DNA from: JBOHUC01 sp050733935 | GTDB taxonomy: Bacteria; Eisenbacteria; RBG-16-71-46; DASYSL01 | Assembly: GCA_050733935.1 (NCBI GenBank) | Contig: JBOHUC010000038.1 | Coordinates: 1-29,047 of the forward strand | Length of the DNA stretch: 29,047 bases | Direction: 5' to 3' | Shown here: positions 17,385-26,294 of the stretch, one piece after another | Position numbering within the stretch: the first letter of the stretch is position 1 | Layout: every line of letters starts with the position of its first letter | Position numbers and translations under genes: made by a program | The notes under the pieces: model-generated | Told to the model about the DNA's origin: nothing | Database searches by the model: none | What the model saw: the letters and a program-made list of their open reading frames with translations, nothing else

Positions 17385-18006
17385 GCGCTCCTCCATGGAC
17401 CTCATCCGCGCCCGGCGGTGCCGGGCCCTTCGCCGCCGGCAGCACCGGGTCTTCCGCTCCCGGCAGAACCGGGCACACCCACTCTCCGACCAGCACGCGC
17501 GCGTCCTGCGACTCGGGATTCACGAGCAACCCGCTCTGTCGCCGGCGCGCGAAGGCCGCGCGATCCGCGAGCAGCGGCACGTCGTTCGCGCGCTCGATCG
17601 GCCACACGAGCGTCCACACGGTCCCGCGCCGCACGTGCCACTTCCCGCCGAGCGCATGACCGAGCGTGAGTGCGTGCGCGCGGCTCTCGCCGGACCCGCG
17701 ATCCACCGTGACGACGAGAGCGCTCGCCTCGTTGGGCACCGGGGCCACGTCCCCGAGCAGGACCCCCCGGTCCCGGCTCGGATTCATGAACAGGTTCGAC
17801 GCGCGCATCCAGGTCTCGAAGCGCTCGCTCACGTCGTCCGTCGTTCCGAGGACCGAGAGCTCCCACAGATCCGCACGGCCCACGCGCGCCGGCGCCTCTC
17901 CGCCGAGCAGGAGCTGCAGCGTGTGGCCCGCGGTCCAGGCGGCCGGGTCCATCTCGAGCCGCTCGACCCAGAGCTGAATCCAGGTCGGGCGCGACGACTC
18001 GCTCAT
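17368..18006 (-). CDS. Tandem PurS-like protein (two PurS modules in one chain), probable FGAM synthase small subunit
   Basis: A 212-residue protein with no match I can name outright. Residues 8-88 look like a diverged PurS: a strand, then MDPAAW where PurS has LDPQG, then RVGRADLWELSV where PurS has VRVGKYIELEL, then a helix ending LFMNPSRDR where PurS ends LLANPVIED. Residues 94-179 repeat the pattern without the DP segment: VRRGTVWTLVWPIE, a helix, then GLLVNPESQDARVLVGE. The two ends LFMNPSRDRGVLLGD and LLVNPESQDARVLVGE are clearly alike. A Pro/Gly-rich tail (180-212) follows. PurS joins PurL and PurQ to form FGAM synthase. The gene sits between purQ (ATGA overlap, GGAG upstream) and purF, where a missing PurS would be expected. 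The fold assignment is inference from motif and context. Confidence 0.7.
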   Translation of the reverse strand: MSESSRPTWIQLWVERLEMDPAAWTAGHTLQLLLGGEAPARVGRADLWELSVLGTTDDVSERFETWMRASNLFMNPSRDRGVLLGDVAPVPNEASALVVTVDRGSGESRAHALTLGHALGGKWHVRRGTVWTLVWPIERANDVPLLADRAAFARRRQSGLLVNPESQDARVLVGEWVCPVLPGAEDPVLPAAKGPAPPGADEVHGGAHGGVA

Positions 18007-18854
18007 GCGCTCTCCACCGTCACGGCCCGCCGCACTCCGAGGTGCCAGGCGAGCGACAGGAACAGCCCGTGGCCCGGGCCCGGGCCGTCGAGACCCGCAG
18101 GCTCGCTCGCGAGTCTCCGGCGGCGATCGCCCCACGGTCCGCCGAGATCGAGCGGAACGTGATACAGGCGCTCCGCGCGCTCCGGATGCGGCATGAGAGC
18201 CAGCACGTTGCCGCGCGCGTTCGTCACGCCGGCCGCGTTCGCCTCCGAGCCGTTCGGATTCGCGGGCCAGTGCACGTCGCCTCCGGCCACATCCGCAGCA
18301 TACGCGAAAGGCACCTGCCCGCGGGCGGCGAGTTCGGAAAGGCGCTTCGGATCGCGCGCGGAGAAGCAGCCTTCCCCGTGCGCCATCGGCATGGGAACGC
18401 GCTCGCCCGGCGCGAACGCCTCGGTCCACAGCGATCCGCCGCGCGCCTCGAGCACGACCCAGCGCGAATGGTAGCCGTCGCGCTGCGGCATCCGGTTGAC
18501 CGCGAGCGCAAGGGCCACTCGATCCTCGTCCGCTCCTGGCACGAGGCCGGCTTCGACCAGGATCTGGGCACCGTTACAAATGCCCAGGACCGGCACGCCC
18601 TGCGCGGCGCGCTCGGCGATCGCTTCGATCCGCGCGTCCTTGGCCGCGATCGCTCCCGCACGCACGCGGTCCTGGTAGGAGAAGCCACCGGGCAGGACGT
18701 ACGCGTCGTAGCCCGCGAGGGCGGAGGCCGGCTCGTCCCACCCCACGATCACGGCCAGAAGCCCGGCCGCTTCGAGCGCGCGCACCGTCTCGTCCTCGCA
18801 GTTCATGCCGGGCAGGCGGACGACCGCCGCGCGCGGGCGCGGATTTCGAATCAC
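18003..18854 (-). CDS. purQ: Phosphoribosylformylglycinamidine synthase subunit PurQ
   Basis: The glutaminase subunit of FGAM synthase, which supplies ammonia to PurL. The 283-residue class I glutamine amidotransferase shows RLPGMNCEDET near the N-terminus, YVLPGGFSYQDRVRAGAIAA, the nucleophile Cys93 in LGICNGAQIL, and the His/Glu pair in LMPHPERAE. It is longer than the short PurQ of about 227 residues, as in the longer PurQ variants. I chose the GTG at 18854, which overlaps the purL stop as GTGA and has GGAGG 7 bases upstream. Longer in-frame starts inside purL lack this support. It is followed by the PurS-like gene through an ATGA overlap. Confidence 0.95.
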   Translation of the reverse strand: MIRNPRPRAAVVRLPGMNCEDETVRALEAAGLLAVIVGWDEPASALAGYDAYVLPGGFSYQDRVRAGAIAAKDARIEAIAERAAQGVPVLGICNGAQILVEAGLVPGADEDRVALALAVNRMPQRDGYHSRWVVLEARGGSLWTEAFAPGERVPMPMAHGEGCFSARDPKRLSELAARGQVPFAYAADVAGGDVHWPANPNGSEANAAGVTNARGNVLALMPHPERAERLYHVPLDLGGPWGDRRRRLASEPAGLDGPGPGHGLFLSLAWHLGVRRAVTVESA

Positions 18855-21307
18855 GCGAGCACCTCCTCCGAAACCTCGAACGCGAGGTGAAGCGCCTCGC
18901 TCCACGGCCCGAGGAGTGCTTTGCCCGACGCTTCCGTCGCACGCGGCCCCGGCCCCTCGAAGACGAATCGGTCGTCGGCGCGCACGCGGCCCAGCCGGTG
19001 CGTTTCGACACCGAGCGCGCGCGCCCAGGTTTCGGCCGTGGCGAGGTCCACGGGCGCGAGCTCGACCACGAATCCCGGCTCCTCACTGAACCACACGAGT
19101 CCCGGATCGATTCCGGGAACGGCCGGATCGGGAAGCCGCGCTTCGAATCCCACGCGGGCAGAAGCGCCGAACGACATCTCGGCGAGCGCCTGCGCGACGC
19201 CGCCGTCGCCGACGTCGTGGCAGGCGCGCACGAGACCGCGGGCGTGGAGGGCCAGGACGAGCGCGATCCCGGCGCGCGCTTCCGCGGGCTCGAACGCGGG
19301 CAGCTCTTCGAAGGACTCCTCGGGATGGCGCGCCGCGTAGAGCGAGCCCCGGAGGCGCCCGCGATCGGCACGCCCGACCAGGAGAAGCGCGTTCCCCGCG
19401 TTCTTCAATCCCGGTGTGGAGACGCGCGCGACGTCGGGGACCCGCCCGAGGCACGCCACGATCGGAGACGGCGGGATCGCACCGCCCTCTTCGTCCTCGT
19501 TGTAGAGGCTCACGTTTCCGCTCACGAACGGCAGAGCCGGGATCGGACCGCGCACGCGCTCCGCCCAGCGCTCGATCGGCTCGTCGGCGCCGAGATCCGG
19601 GAGCGTTCCGAGGGCGAGCGCCGCCTCGCGCAGCCCCTCGATGCCGGCTTCGAGGTCCCCCATGACTCCCGGGTCCTCGGGTCTTCCATAGTTGAGACAA
19701 TCGGTGAGGCACCAGGGCCAGGCCCCTGTGGCAGCGACATTTCGCGCGGCCTCCCAGACCGCGTGCGAGGCCCCGGCCCCAGGGTCCGCCTGGCACAGGC
19801 GCGGGTTTCCGTCGACCGCCATCGCGAATCCAAAGCGCGCCCCGGGCACGGGCAGGAGAACCCCCGCGTCGGCCTCGCCGGCGCGCACGACGGTGTGCCC
19901 CTTCACCTCGGGGTCGTAACGCCGATAGAGCGGCGCGCGCGAGCAGAGAGCGGGCGAAACGAGGGCCGCCGCAAGCTCGGCTATGGGATCGATCCCGGGG
20001 TTGCGCGCCCCGCTCGCTCTACGTTCCGCGCGCGGTGCGACGTTCGTCCCGCGGCGCTTGCTCGCGCGCTCGCGCCGGACGCCCGAAGTCAGGAACGACA
20101 CCGGGCACTCGACGATCACCTCGTCCCCCCACAGGACGCGATACGCGCCGTCCGCGCGCGTGCGCCCGATCACCGAGGCCCCCGCGCCCGGATAGATGTC
20201 GTCGAGCCGGAAGCGATCGTTGTAGATCGCGGCCACCTCCTCCCCCGCCTCCCAGGGCACGACCCAGCAGAAACGCTCCTGGGTCTCGGCGCACAGGAGG
20301 ACCTCCGGAGGAAGCGGATCGGGGACCCGGTGCGCGTGGTCGAGCCGGATCTCGGCCCCCACGCCGCCGTGATCGGCGAGCTCGCTCGTGACGCATGCGA
20401 TCCCGCCTGCACCCAGATCCTTGAAGCCGATCGCCCAGCGGCGCTCGCGCGCGCGCTCGAGGACGGCCTGGTTTGCCACCGCGAGCACGCGCTTCAAGAA
20501 CGGATCGGGAAGCTGCACCGCGCCGCGCTGATCGCTCTCGCCGCCGAGCACGCCCGAAGAGAACGACGCCCCGCCGAATCCGGAGCGATCGGTGGGCTTC
20601 CCGACGAGGACGAACGCGAAGTCTCCCGCCGCCGGCACGCGCGAGTGGATGAGTCCCGTCTCCTCGACCACGCCGACGGCGACCACGTTCACGAGCACGT
20701 TCGCGTCGTAGCCCGGGTGGAATTCGAGATCGCCGCCCAGGTTCGGCACGCCGAGGGCGTTTCCGTAGTCGCCGATGCCGCTCACGACGCCGTCCAGGAT
20801 CTCGCGCGCCTTGAGCCCCCCGCCGCGCGTGCCCGTGCCCATCCGGAGCGCATCGAGCACGCCGACCACGTCTGCGCCCATGCAGTACACGTCGCGGACG
20901 ATCCCCCCGACTCCGGTGGCCGCGCCCTCGTACGGAACGATCTGGCTCGGATGGTTGTGGCTCTCGTGCGCGACGACCGCGAGCCAGCGCCGCCCCGCGT
21001 GCTCGCCCAGGAACACGGCCCCCGCGTCCTCCCCCGGTCCGAGAACGACCTGCGGAGCGGACGTCGGGAGTTGCGAAAGGAGGTGGCGCGTCGACTTGTA
21101 CGAGCAGTGCTCGCTCCACATGGTGTTCATGATGACGAGCTCGGCCCAGCGCGGCGCGCGGCCCAGGCGCTCGACCAGGAGGCCGAGCTCGTAGGCGTCG
21201 AGACGGATCCCGAAGGGAGCGAGCCGCTCGCGCAGCGCCCCGCGCCGGTCCGGATCCCGGAAATCGGCTTCGTCGTACGCGAGCGGGGCCGTGTGCACGG
21301 CGTTCAT
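18851..21307 (-). CDS. purL: Phosphoribosylformylglycinamidine synthase subunit PurL (small type)
   Basis: PurL uses ATP and ammonia from PurQ to convert FGAR to FGAM. The 818-residue protein starts directly with the linker region and lacks the N-terminal PurS-like domain of the large proteobacterial PurL, so a separate PurS is expected. Motifs include MNTMWSEHCSYKSTR (60-74), HESHNHPS (114-121), YEGAATGVGGIVRDV and, in the second half, VSGNVSLYNE and ACHDVGDGGVAQALAE. A basic, low-complexity stretch (about 410-435) joins the two AIR-synthase-like halves and explains part of the extra length over B. subtilis (about 742). The ATG overlaps the purB stop as ATGA, with GGAGG 4 bases upstream. Confidence 0.96.
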   Translation of the reverse strand: MNAVHTAPLAYDEADFRDPDRRGALRERLAPFGIRLDAYELGLLVERLGRAPRWAELVIMNTMWSEHCSYKSTRHLLSQLPTSAPQVVLGPGEDAGAVFLGEHAGRRWLAVVAHESHNHPSQIVPYEGAATGVGGIVRDVYCMGADVVGVLDALRMGTGTRGGGLKAREILDGVVSGIGDYGNALGVPNLGGDLEFHPGYDANVLVNVVAVGVVEETGLIHSRVPAAGDFAFVLVGKPTDRSGFGGASFSSGVLGGESDQRGAVQLPDPFLKRVLAVANQAVLERARERRWAIGFKDLGAGGIACVTSELADHGGVGAEIRLDHAHRVPDPLPPEVLLCAETQERFCWVVPWEAGEEVAAIYNDRFRLDDIYPGAGASVIGRTRADGAYRVLWGDEVIVECPVSFLTSGVRRERASKRRGTNVAPRAERRASGARNPGIDPIAELAAALVSPALCSRAPLYRRYDPEVKGHTVVRAGEADAGVLLPVPGARFGFAMAVDGNPRLCQADPGAGASHAVWEAARNVAATGAWPWCLTDCLNYGRPEDPGVMGDLEAGIEGLREAALALGTLPDLGADEPIERWAERVRGPIPALPFVSGNVSLYNEDEEGGAIPPSPIVACLGRVPDVARVSTPGLKNAGNALLLVGRADRGRLRGSLYAARHPEESFEELPAFEPAEARAGIALVLALHARGLVRACHDVGDGGVAQALAEMSFGASARVGFEARLPDPAVPGIDPGLVWFSEEPGFVVELAPVDLATAETWARALGVETHRLGRVRADDRFVFEGPGPRATEASGKALLGPWSEALHLAFEVSEEVLA

Positions 21308-22635
21308 CGGACCTCCGCGGGAACGCTTCCCAGGGGACGTGCGAGCTCACGTTCCGCGCGCGCAAAGAGTTCGTCGACACTCGAGAGATAGAACGTGACG
21401 TCGAAGCACTGCGCGAGACGATCCCCGAGGCGCGCCCGCACCTCCGGCTCCGTCGCGAGGAGATCGCGGAACGACCCCTCGCCGTGCCACGCGCGCATCG
21501 CGTTCCGCTGGACGATCGCGTACGCGTCCTCGCGCGCGAGCCCGGCCTCGGTGAGCGCCAGCAGAACGCGCTGCGAGAACACGAGCCCGCCGCTCGCCTC
21601 GAGATTCGCGCGCATGCGCGACGCGTCCACCGCGAGGCCCTCGAGCACGAACGAGAGCCGGTCGGTGAGGTAGTCCGCGAGCAGGAACGCATCGGGCAGG
21701 ATCACGCGCTCGACCGACGAATGGCTGATGTCGCGCTCGTGCCACAGCGCCACGTCCTCGTAGGCGGCGACCGCGTAGCCGCGGAAGAGGCGTGCCAGGC
21801 CCGCGATCCGCTCGCACACGACGGGGTTCCGCTTGTGCGGCATGGACGAGGAGCCCTTCTGTCCGGTGCCGAACGGCTCCTCGACTTCGCGCACTTCCGT
21901 GCGCTGGAGGTGGCGGATCTCGTTCGCGATGCGCTCGTAGTTCGACGTGAGGTGCGCGAGCGACGCAACGAGCGCGGCGTGGCGATCGCGGGCCACCACC
22001 TGGGTCGCGACCGTCTCGGGGCGGAGCCCGAGGCTTGCGAGGAAGCGCTCCTCGACCGAGAGCGGCAGGTGCGCGGCCTGTCCGACCGCGCCCGAGAGCT
22101 TTCCGACCGCGGTCTCGGCGAGCCCCGCCTCGACCTGAAGGCGCGAGCGCCGGACGGCGAGCGCCCATCCGAGCACCTTGAGTCCGAACGTCGTGGGCTC
22201 GGCGTGGATCCCGTGCGTGCGACCGACCGTGAGGGTGGTGCGATGCCGCGCGGCCAGGGCCGCGAGAACGCGCTCGAGCCGGTCGAAGCCGGAGAGGAGC
22301 ACGCGGCCGGCCTCTTGCAGGACGAGCGCAAGTGCGGTGTCCACGAGATCGGACGAGGTCATGCCCTGGTGCAGGAAGCGCCTCTCGGGGCCGAGCGATT
22401 CCCCGACCGCGGTCAGGAACGCGATCACGTCGTGGTGGAGCGTTGCTTCGAGCGCGTCCACGCGCGTGGCTTCGACCCGGGCATGCGCGCGAATCGAAGC
22501 CGCCGTGCCGGGCGGCACGAGCCCTTCGGCTTCGAGCGCTCCAGTCGCGGCGCACTCGACGTCGAGCCAGCGCCGGTAGCGCGCTTCGTCCGTCCACAGG
22601 GCTGCCATTTCGGGCCGCACGTAGCGCGCGATCAT
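21304..22635 (-). CDS. purB: Adenylosuccinate lyase PurB
   Basis: PurB catalyses two fumarate-releasing steps: SAICAR to AICAR, and adenylosuccinate to AMP. The 443-residue member of the fumarase/aspartase superfamily begins MIARYVRPEMAALWTDE, typical of the shorter Bacillus-type PurB. It carries HQGMTSSDLVDT (89-100), a catalytic-region His141 in VGRTHGIHAEPTTFG, and the superfamily signature GSSSMPHKRNP (261-271). The ATG at 22635 overlaps the protease stop as ATGA and has GGAGG 7 bases upstream. It leads the purine block purB-purL-purQ-purS-like-purF. No active-site loss is evident. Confidence 0.97.
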   Translation of the reverse strand: MIARYVRPEMAALWTDEARYRRWLDVECAATGALEAEGLVPPGTAASIRAHARVEATRVDALEATLHHDVIAFLTAVGESLGPERRFLHQGMTSSDLVDTALALVLQEAGRVLLSGFDRLERVLAALAARHRTTLTVGRTHGIHAEPTTFGLKVLGWALAVRRSRLQVEAGLAETAVGKLSGAVGQAAHLPLSVEERFLASLGLRPETVATQVVARDRHAALVASLAHLTSNYERIANEIRHLQRTEVREVEEPFGTGQKGSSSMPHKRNPVVCERIAGLARLFRGYAVAAYEDVALWHERDISHSSVERVILPDAFLLADYLTDRLSFVLEGLAVDASRMRANLEASGGLVFSQRVLLALTEAGLAREDAYAIVQRNAMRAWHGEGSFRDLLATEPEVRARLGDRLAQCFDVTFYLSSVDELFARAERELARPLGSVPAEVR

Positions 22636-23792
22636 GGTTGGGCCTCCGGCATCTCCGCCAGCACGAGCTTCGCGGTCGTCGTCTTTCCCGCGCGCTCCAT
22701 GTCGAGCCGCACGGTGTCGCCCACGCCCGCGCCGAAGATCGAGCGCTGCGCGTCCTCGGCCGTGTTCACGGCATCGCCGTTCACGCGATAGATGATGTCC
22801 CCCACCTTCACGCCGGCCTGGACCGCGGGGCTCGACGGCTCGACCTTGCTCACCACGAGACCGCCCGGTTTCTCGATGCCGAGCCGCGAGGCCAGGTACG
22901 GTGTCACGGGCTGGACCGAGAGGCCGGACCACGCGGTCCGGATCCGCCCGAAGCGCTCGAGCTCGGAGAGCAGTCGCTTCGCGGTGTTGATCGGGATTGC
23001 AAAGCCGATGCCGAGCGATCCGCCGCCGCGCGTGAAGATGAACGTGTTGATGCCGATCACCTCGCCGAGACCGTTCACGAGCGGCCCGCCCGAGTTGCCC
23101 GGATTGATCGCCGCGTCGGTCTGGATCATGTTCTTGTAGATGCCGCCCTCCGACACGCCGCCCTTGATGTCCCGCCGGGTCGCGCTCACGACGCCGACCG
23201 TGACCGAGGGACTCGGATCGTTGAGCAGGAAGCCGAACGGGTTGCCGATCGCGATCGTCCACTCGCCGACGATGAGATCGGACGAATTCCCCATCTTCGC
23301 CACCGGCACCGACTGCCCCTTCCGATCGAGCCTCAGGATCGCGAGGTCGTAGACCGGGCTTGCACCGAGCGTGGTCGCCTGGAACTCGCGGCCGTCCGGC
23401 AGCGTGACGCGAATCTCGTCCGCGCCGCGCACCACGTGTTCGTTCGTGAGAACCGTCCCGTTCGCGTCCACGATCACGCCCGAGCCGAGGCTCGGCAGCT
23501 CCTGCCGGCTCTCGGGCTGCGGATAGAAGCGCTCGAAGAACTCGTCCGGGAAGAACGAGTAGAACGGATTGTCGCGCACGACCCGCGTCTTGAGCACCGA
23601 GATCGAAACCACGGCCGGCATCGCCCGTTGCGCGGCGCGTACGATCGCGTTCCGACGCGAGCCCTCAATTTCGGCACCGGCGGCGGCAGTCGACGGCGTG
23701 CCCGTGCGCGGCGCCTGAGCGGCGGCCGGCAACGCGAGGCACGCCACGGCGGCGAGCGCGACGGTGAGCGCGAACGCGAAACGACGCTTCAA
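22632..23792 (-). CDS. HtrA/Deg-family periplasmic serine protease with one PDZ domain
   Basis: A 386-residue trypsin-like protease, probably periplasmic. It has a signal peptide (MKRRFAFALTVALAAVACLA, cleavage near LPAAAQA, residue 27), a low-complexity Ala/Thr linker, and a protease domain (about 48-280). The catalytic triad is His119 (LTNEHVV), Asp149 (YDLAIL) and Ser234 (PGNSGGPL). One PDZ domain follows (about 290-386, GLVVSKVEPSSPAVQAGVKVGD). A single PDZ domain makes it more DegS/HtrB-like than DegP-like in layout, though it has no membrane anchor beyond the signal sequence. It should degrade misfolded envelope proteins. The start is TTG at 23792, overlapping the truA stop as TTGA, with GGAGG 8 bases upstream. 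Confidence 0.93.
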   Translation of the reverse strand: MKRRFAFALTVALAAVACLALPAAAQAPRTGTPSTAAAGAEIEGSRRNAIVRAAQRAMPAVVSISVLKTRVVRDNPFYSFFPDEFFERFYPQPESRQELPSLGSGVIVDANGTVLTNEHVVRGADEIRVTLPDGREFQATTLGASPVYDLAILRLDRKGQSVPVAKMGNSSDLIVGEWTIAIGNPFGFLLNDPSPSVTVGVVSATRRDIKGGVSEGGIYKNMIQTDAAINPGNSGGPLVNGLGEVIGINTFIFTRGGGSLGIGFAIPINTAKRLLSELERFGRIRTAWSGLSVQPVTPYLASRLGIEKPGGLVVSKVEPSSPAVQAGVKVGDIIYRVNGDAVNTAEDAQRSIFGAGVGDTVRLDMERAGKTTTAKLVLAEMPEAQP

Positions 23793-24589
23793 ACCACGGC
23801 CCTCCCCCACCCGTCGACGACCGGCGCGACGGGCGCCTGATGCCCGGGATAGACGACCTCGACCAGCGTGAGTCCGACGGGCGGCGCGGTCGGTCCCGCG
23901 CGCCTTCGGTCGAGCGACGCGAGGATCGCCGGCAGGTCGTACGCGCGGCGCGTTCCCTTCGTGATCGCGGTCGCCGTGCCCACGAAATTCCGGACCATGT
24001 GATAGAGGAACCGGTTCGCGTGGACCTCGAGCCTGACCCCTTCCTCCCACGGCACGAACGCAAGCCGCGTCACCCGGCAGCGGCCGTGCGGCAGGTCGCC
24101 GCGCGCGGGATCGCGGCCGGCGAACGCGCGGAAGTCGTGTTCGCCCAGAAACGGCGCGAACGCGCGCGTGAGAGCCTCGGCGTCGAGCTCGAGGAACGGC
24201 CACCACGCACGCCGCGCCCACAGAGCACTCGGCCGCGCGAGCAGATGATAATGATAGCGGCGCTCCACGGCCGAGAAGCGCGCGTGAAACGAATCCGGCA
24301 CTTCTGCGACCGAGCGGACGGCGATGTCGGGCGGCAGGAGCCCGTTCAGCGCGCGCGCGAGCCGGTGGAGCGATAGGTCGCCCGCGGTGCGAAAGCTCGC
24401 GGTCTGCCCCGCGGCGTGGCACCCGGCGTCCGTGCGCCCGGCGACGACGAGCCGGACCGGCTCCTGAAGGACGCGCGCGAGGACGCTCTCGACTTCCTCC
24501 TGCACGGTCCGAACGCCGGCGACCGACTGCGCCTGCCACCCCGAGAAGTCCGTGCCGTCGTACTCGAGGACGAGTCGGATGTTCCTCAT
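23789..24589 (-). CDS. truA: tRNA pseudouridine(38-40) synthase TruA
   Basis: TruA isomerises uridines 38-40 in the tRNA anticodon arm. The 266-residue protein starts MRNIRLVLEYDGTDFSGWQAQ, the standard family N-terminus. The catalytic Asp54 is in AGRTDAGCHA (most members have Val where Cys is here). FHARFSAVERRYHYHL and FLYHMVRNFVGTA are the other conserved blocks. Length is normal (E. coli 270). The ATG shares one base with the ecfT-like stop (TGATG) and has no strong ribosome-binding site, so translation is probably coupled. An ecfT-truA pair is also found in Firmicutes, where the full ECF transporter operon precedes truA. Confidence 0.97.
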   Translation of the reverse strand: MRNIRLVLEYDGTDFSGWQAQSVAGVRTVQEEVESVLARVLQEPVRLVVAGRTDAGCHAAGQTASFRTAGDLSLHRLARALNGLLPPDIAVRSVAEVPDSFHARFSAVERRYHYHLLARPSALWARRAWWPFLELDAEALTRAFAPFLGEHDFRAFAGRDPARGDLPHGRCRVTRLAFVPWEEGVRLEVHANRFLYHMVRNFVGTATAITKGTRRAYDLPAILASLDRRRAGPTAPPVGLTLVEVVYPGHQAPVAPVVDGWGRAVV

Positions 24590-25296
24590 CAGAGACCGAG
24601 CGTGATCGAGCCCAAAGCGATCGCGACTCCCAGCGCCGCGACCAGGAAGTCCCGTGCCGAGAACCGGTGCGGCACGGGCGGCGTGCGCGGTCCGGCTCCG
24701 AAGTGCCGGGCTTCGAGCACGTACGCCATCCGGTCCGCGCGACGCACCGCAAGCAGGACGAGCGGCACTGCGATTGCCGGCGCCGCCCAGAGCCCCGGCC
24801 TCCGGCCGGCCCGGAGCCCGATCGTGCGCAGGAGACGCCGCCCTTCCTCGAGCACGAGCGGTCCGAAGCGGAGGGCCACGACGAGCACGAGCCCGATCGC
24901 CTCCCCCGCCCGCCCGAGCGGTCGGAGCACGCTCCCGCGGAGCTCGTCGAGCGCCGGGCCCGCGCGCGCGGTCGCCGCGACCCATCCGAACGCAAGCCCC
25001 GTGATCGCAAGTCGCGCGGCCATGCGAAGCCCGAGCGCCACCCCTTCGCGCGTGAGCGACACCGGTCCCACGGTTGCGATCGGAGTCCCGGGCGTGACGA
25101 GCGCGTTGATCAAAGACGCGAACGCCGCAAGCGCGAGCACGGCGGGTCCAAGACGCGCGAGCACGCCGAGCTTCCGCGAAGCTGCGAACGCGGCGATCAC
25201 GCACGCAAGGAGCCCGGCCAACCCGGCGCCCGAGTGCGCGAACGCGGCCGCGACGGCGAGCCCCGCCGCCAGACTCAGGCGCGCAAGGAGCGACAG
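24589..25296 (-). CDS. EcfT-like transmembrane protein of an energy-coupling-factor transporter
   Basis: A 235-residue, very hydrophobic protein with about five membrane segments: near 5-25, 28-48, 50-68, 88-110 and the C-terminal 208-235. The pattern LARLGPAVLALAAFASLINALVTPGTP and the cytoplasmic motif YVLEARHFGAG match EcfT, the subunit that couples the ECF ATPases to a vitamin- or metal-binding S component. No ATPase or S-component gene is present, so the partners and substrate are unknown. I chose a CTG start at 25296, with GAGGA 6 bases upstream, because the first helix begins there. GTG at 25356 (no ribosome-binding site) and TTG at 25221 (which would remove the first helix) are alternatives. 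It overlaps the end of asd by 22 bases. Confidence 0.82.
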   Translation of the reverse strand: MSLLARLSLAAGLAVAAAFAHSGAGLAGLLACVIAAFAASRKLGVLARLGPAVLALAAFASLINALVTPGTPIATVGPVSLTREGVALGLRMAARLAITGLAFGWVAATARAGPALDELRGSVLRPLGRAGEAIGLVLVVALRFGPLVLEEGRRLLRTIGLRAGRRPGLWAAPAIAVPLVLLAVRRADRMAYVLEARHFGAGPRTPPVPHRFSARDFLVAALGVAIALGSITLGL

Positions 25297-26294
25297 AAGA
25301 GTTCCTCGGCGATCTGGACCGCGTTGAGCGCGGCCCCCTTCCTCAGGTTGTCGCACGAGATGAACAGCAGAAGCCCGCGCTCGTTCGAGAGATCGTTTCG
25401 AATGCGGCCGACGAGAGCGAGGTCCCCGCCCGCGGCCTCGAGCGGCGTCGGATACTCGGCCCGCGACGGCTCGTCCACCACCTGGACCCCCGGCGCCTCC
25501 GCGAGAAGCGCGCGCGCTTCCGCAGGCGAGACGGGGCGCGCGAAGTCGATCGTGACCGCTTCGCTGTGCGCGACCCGCACGGGGACGCGCACGGTGGTCG
25601 CCGAGAGCCGAAGATCGGGGAGCCCCAGGATCTTTCGCGACTCCCAGACGAGCTTCATCTCCTCGCGGCAGTAGCCGTTGTCGAGGAAGTCGTCGACGTG
25701 CGGCAGCACGTTGTCCGCGATCGGATGCGGGTAGATCTGCGGGGCGGGCACGCCACCGTCGCCGCGCACGCGGGCCGCGAGCTGCGCGTCGAGCTCCGTG
25801 ATCGCATCCACGCCCGTTCCCGAGACCGACTGGTACGTCGAAACCAGCACGCGCTCGATCGGCACCGCGCGCGCGAGCGGGGCGAGAACGAGCACGAGCT
25901 GGATGGTCGAGCAGTTCGGGTTCGCGATCAGCCCGGTGTGACCCTCGAGCGCATCGCGATTGACCTCGGGAACGACGAGCGGGACGTCCGCTTCGTAGCG
26001 GAACGCGTTCGAGTTGTCGACCACGGTGGCGCCGGCGGCACGGGCGACCGGGGCCCACGTGCGGCTGCCATCGGCACCGGCGGCGAAGAGGGCGAGGTCG
26101 ATGCCGTCGAACGAGCGCGGTCCGACTTCTTCGACCTCGTGGGGCGTGCCGCGAAACGAGATTTGCCGTCCGGCCGAGCGCTGCGTCGAGAGCAGGCGCA
26201 GCGATCCGACGGGGAAGCCCCGCTGCTCGAGGACGCGCACCATCTCGCCTCCGACGGCACCGGTGGCTCCGAGGACCACGACATTCGGGTTCAA
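25275..26294 (-). CDS. asd: Aspartate-semialdehyde dehydrogenase
   Basis: This enzyme reduces aspartyl phosphate to aspartate semialdehyde, the branch point to lysine/diaminopimelate, threonine and methionine. The 339-residue protein begins with the NADP-binding loop VVVLGATGAVGGEMVRVLE. The catalytic Cys128 is in ANPNCSTIQ, with SVSGTGVDAITEL and the His of VRVAHSEAVTI. I chose TTG at 26294 because AGGAG lies 6 bases upstream and it overlaps the lnt stop as TTGA. The same frame stays open far upstream, but that sequence is the shadow of lnt. Length is normal for the Gram-positive/aquifex-type enzyme of about 335 residues. Confidence 0.96.
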   Translation of the reverse strand: MNPNVVVLGATGAVGGEMVRVLEQRGFPVGSLRLLSTQRSAGRQISFRGTPHEVEEVGPRSFDGIDLALFAAGADGSRTWAPVARAAGATVVDNSNAFRYEADVPLVVPEVNRDALEGHTGLIANPNCSTIQLVLVLAPLARAVPIERVLVSTYQSVSGTGVDAITELDAQLAARVRGDGGVPAPQIYPHPIADNVLPHVDDFLDNGYCREEMKLVWESRKILGLPDLRLSATTVRVPVRVAHSEAVTIDFARPVSPAEARALLAEAPGVQVVDEPSRAEYPTPLEAAGGDLALVGRIRNDLSNERGLLLFISCDNLRKGAALNAVQIAEELFCRSLRA

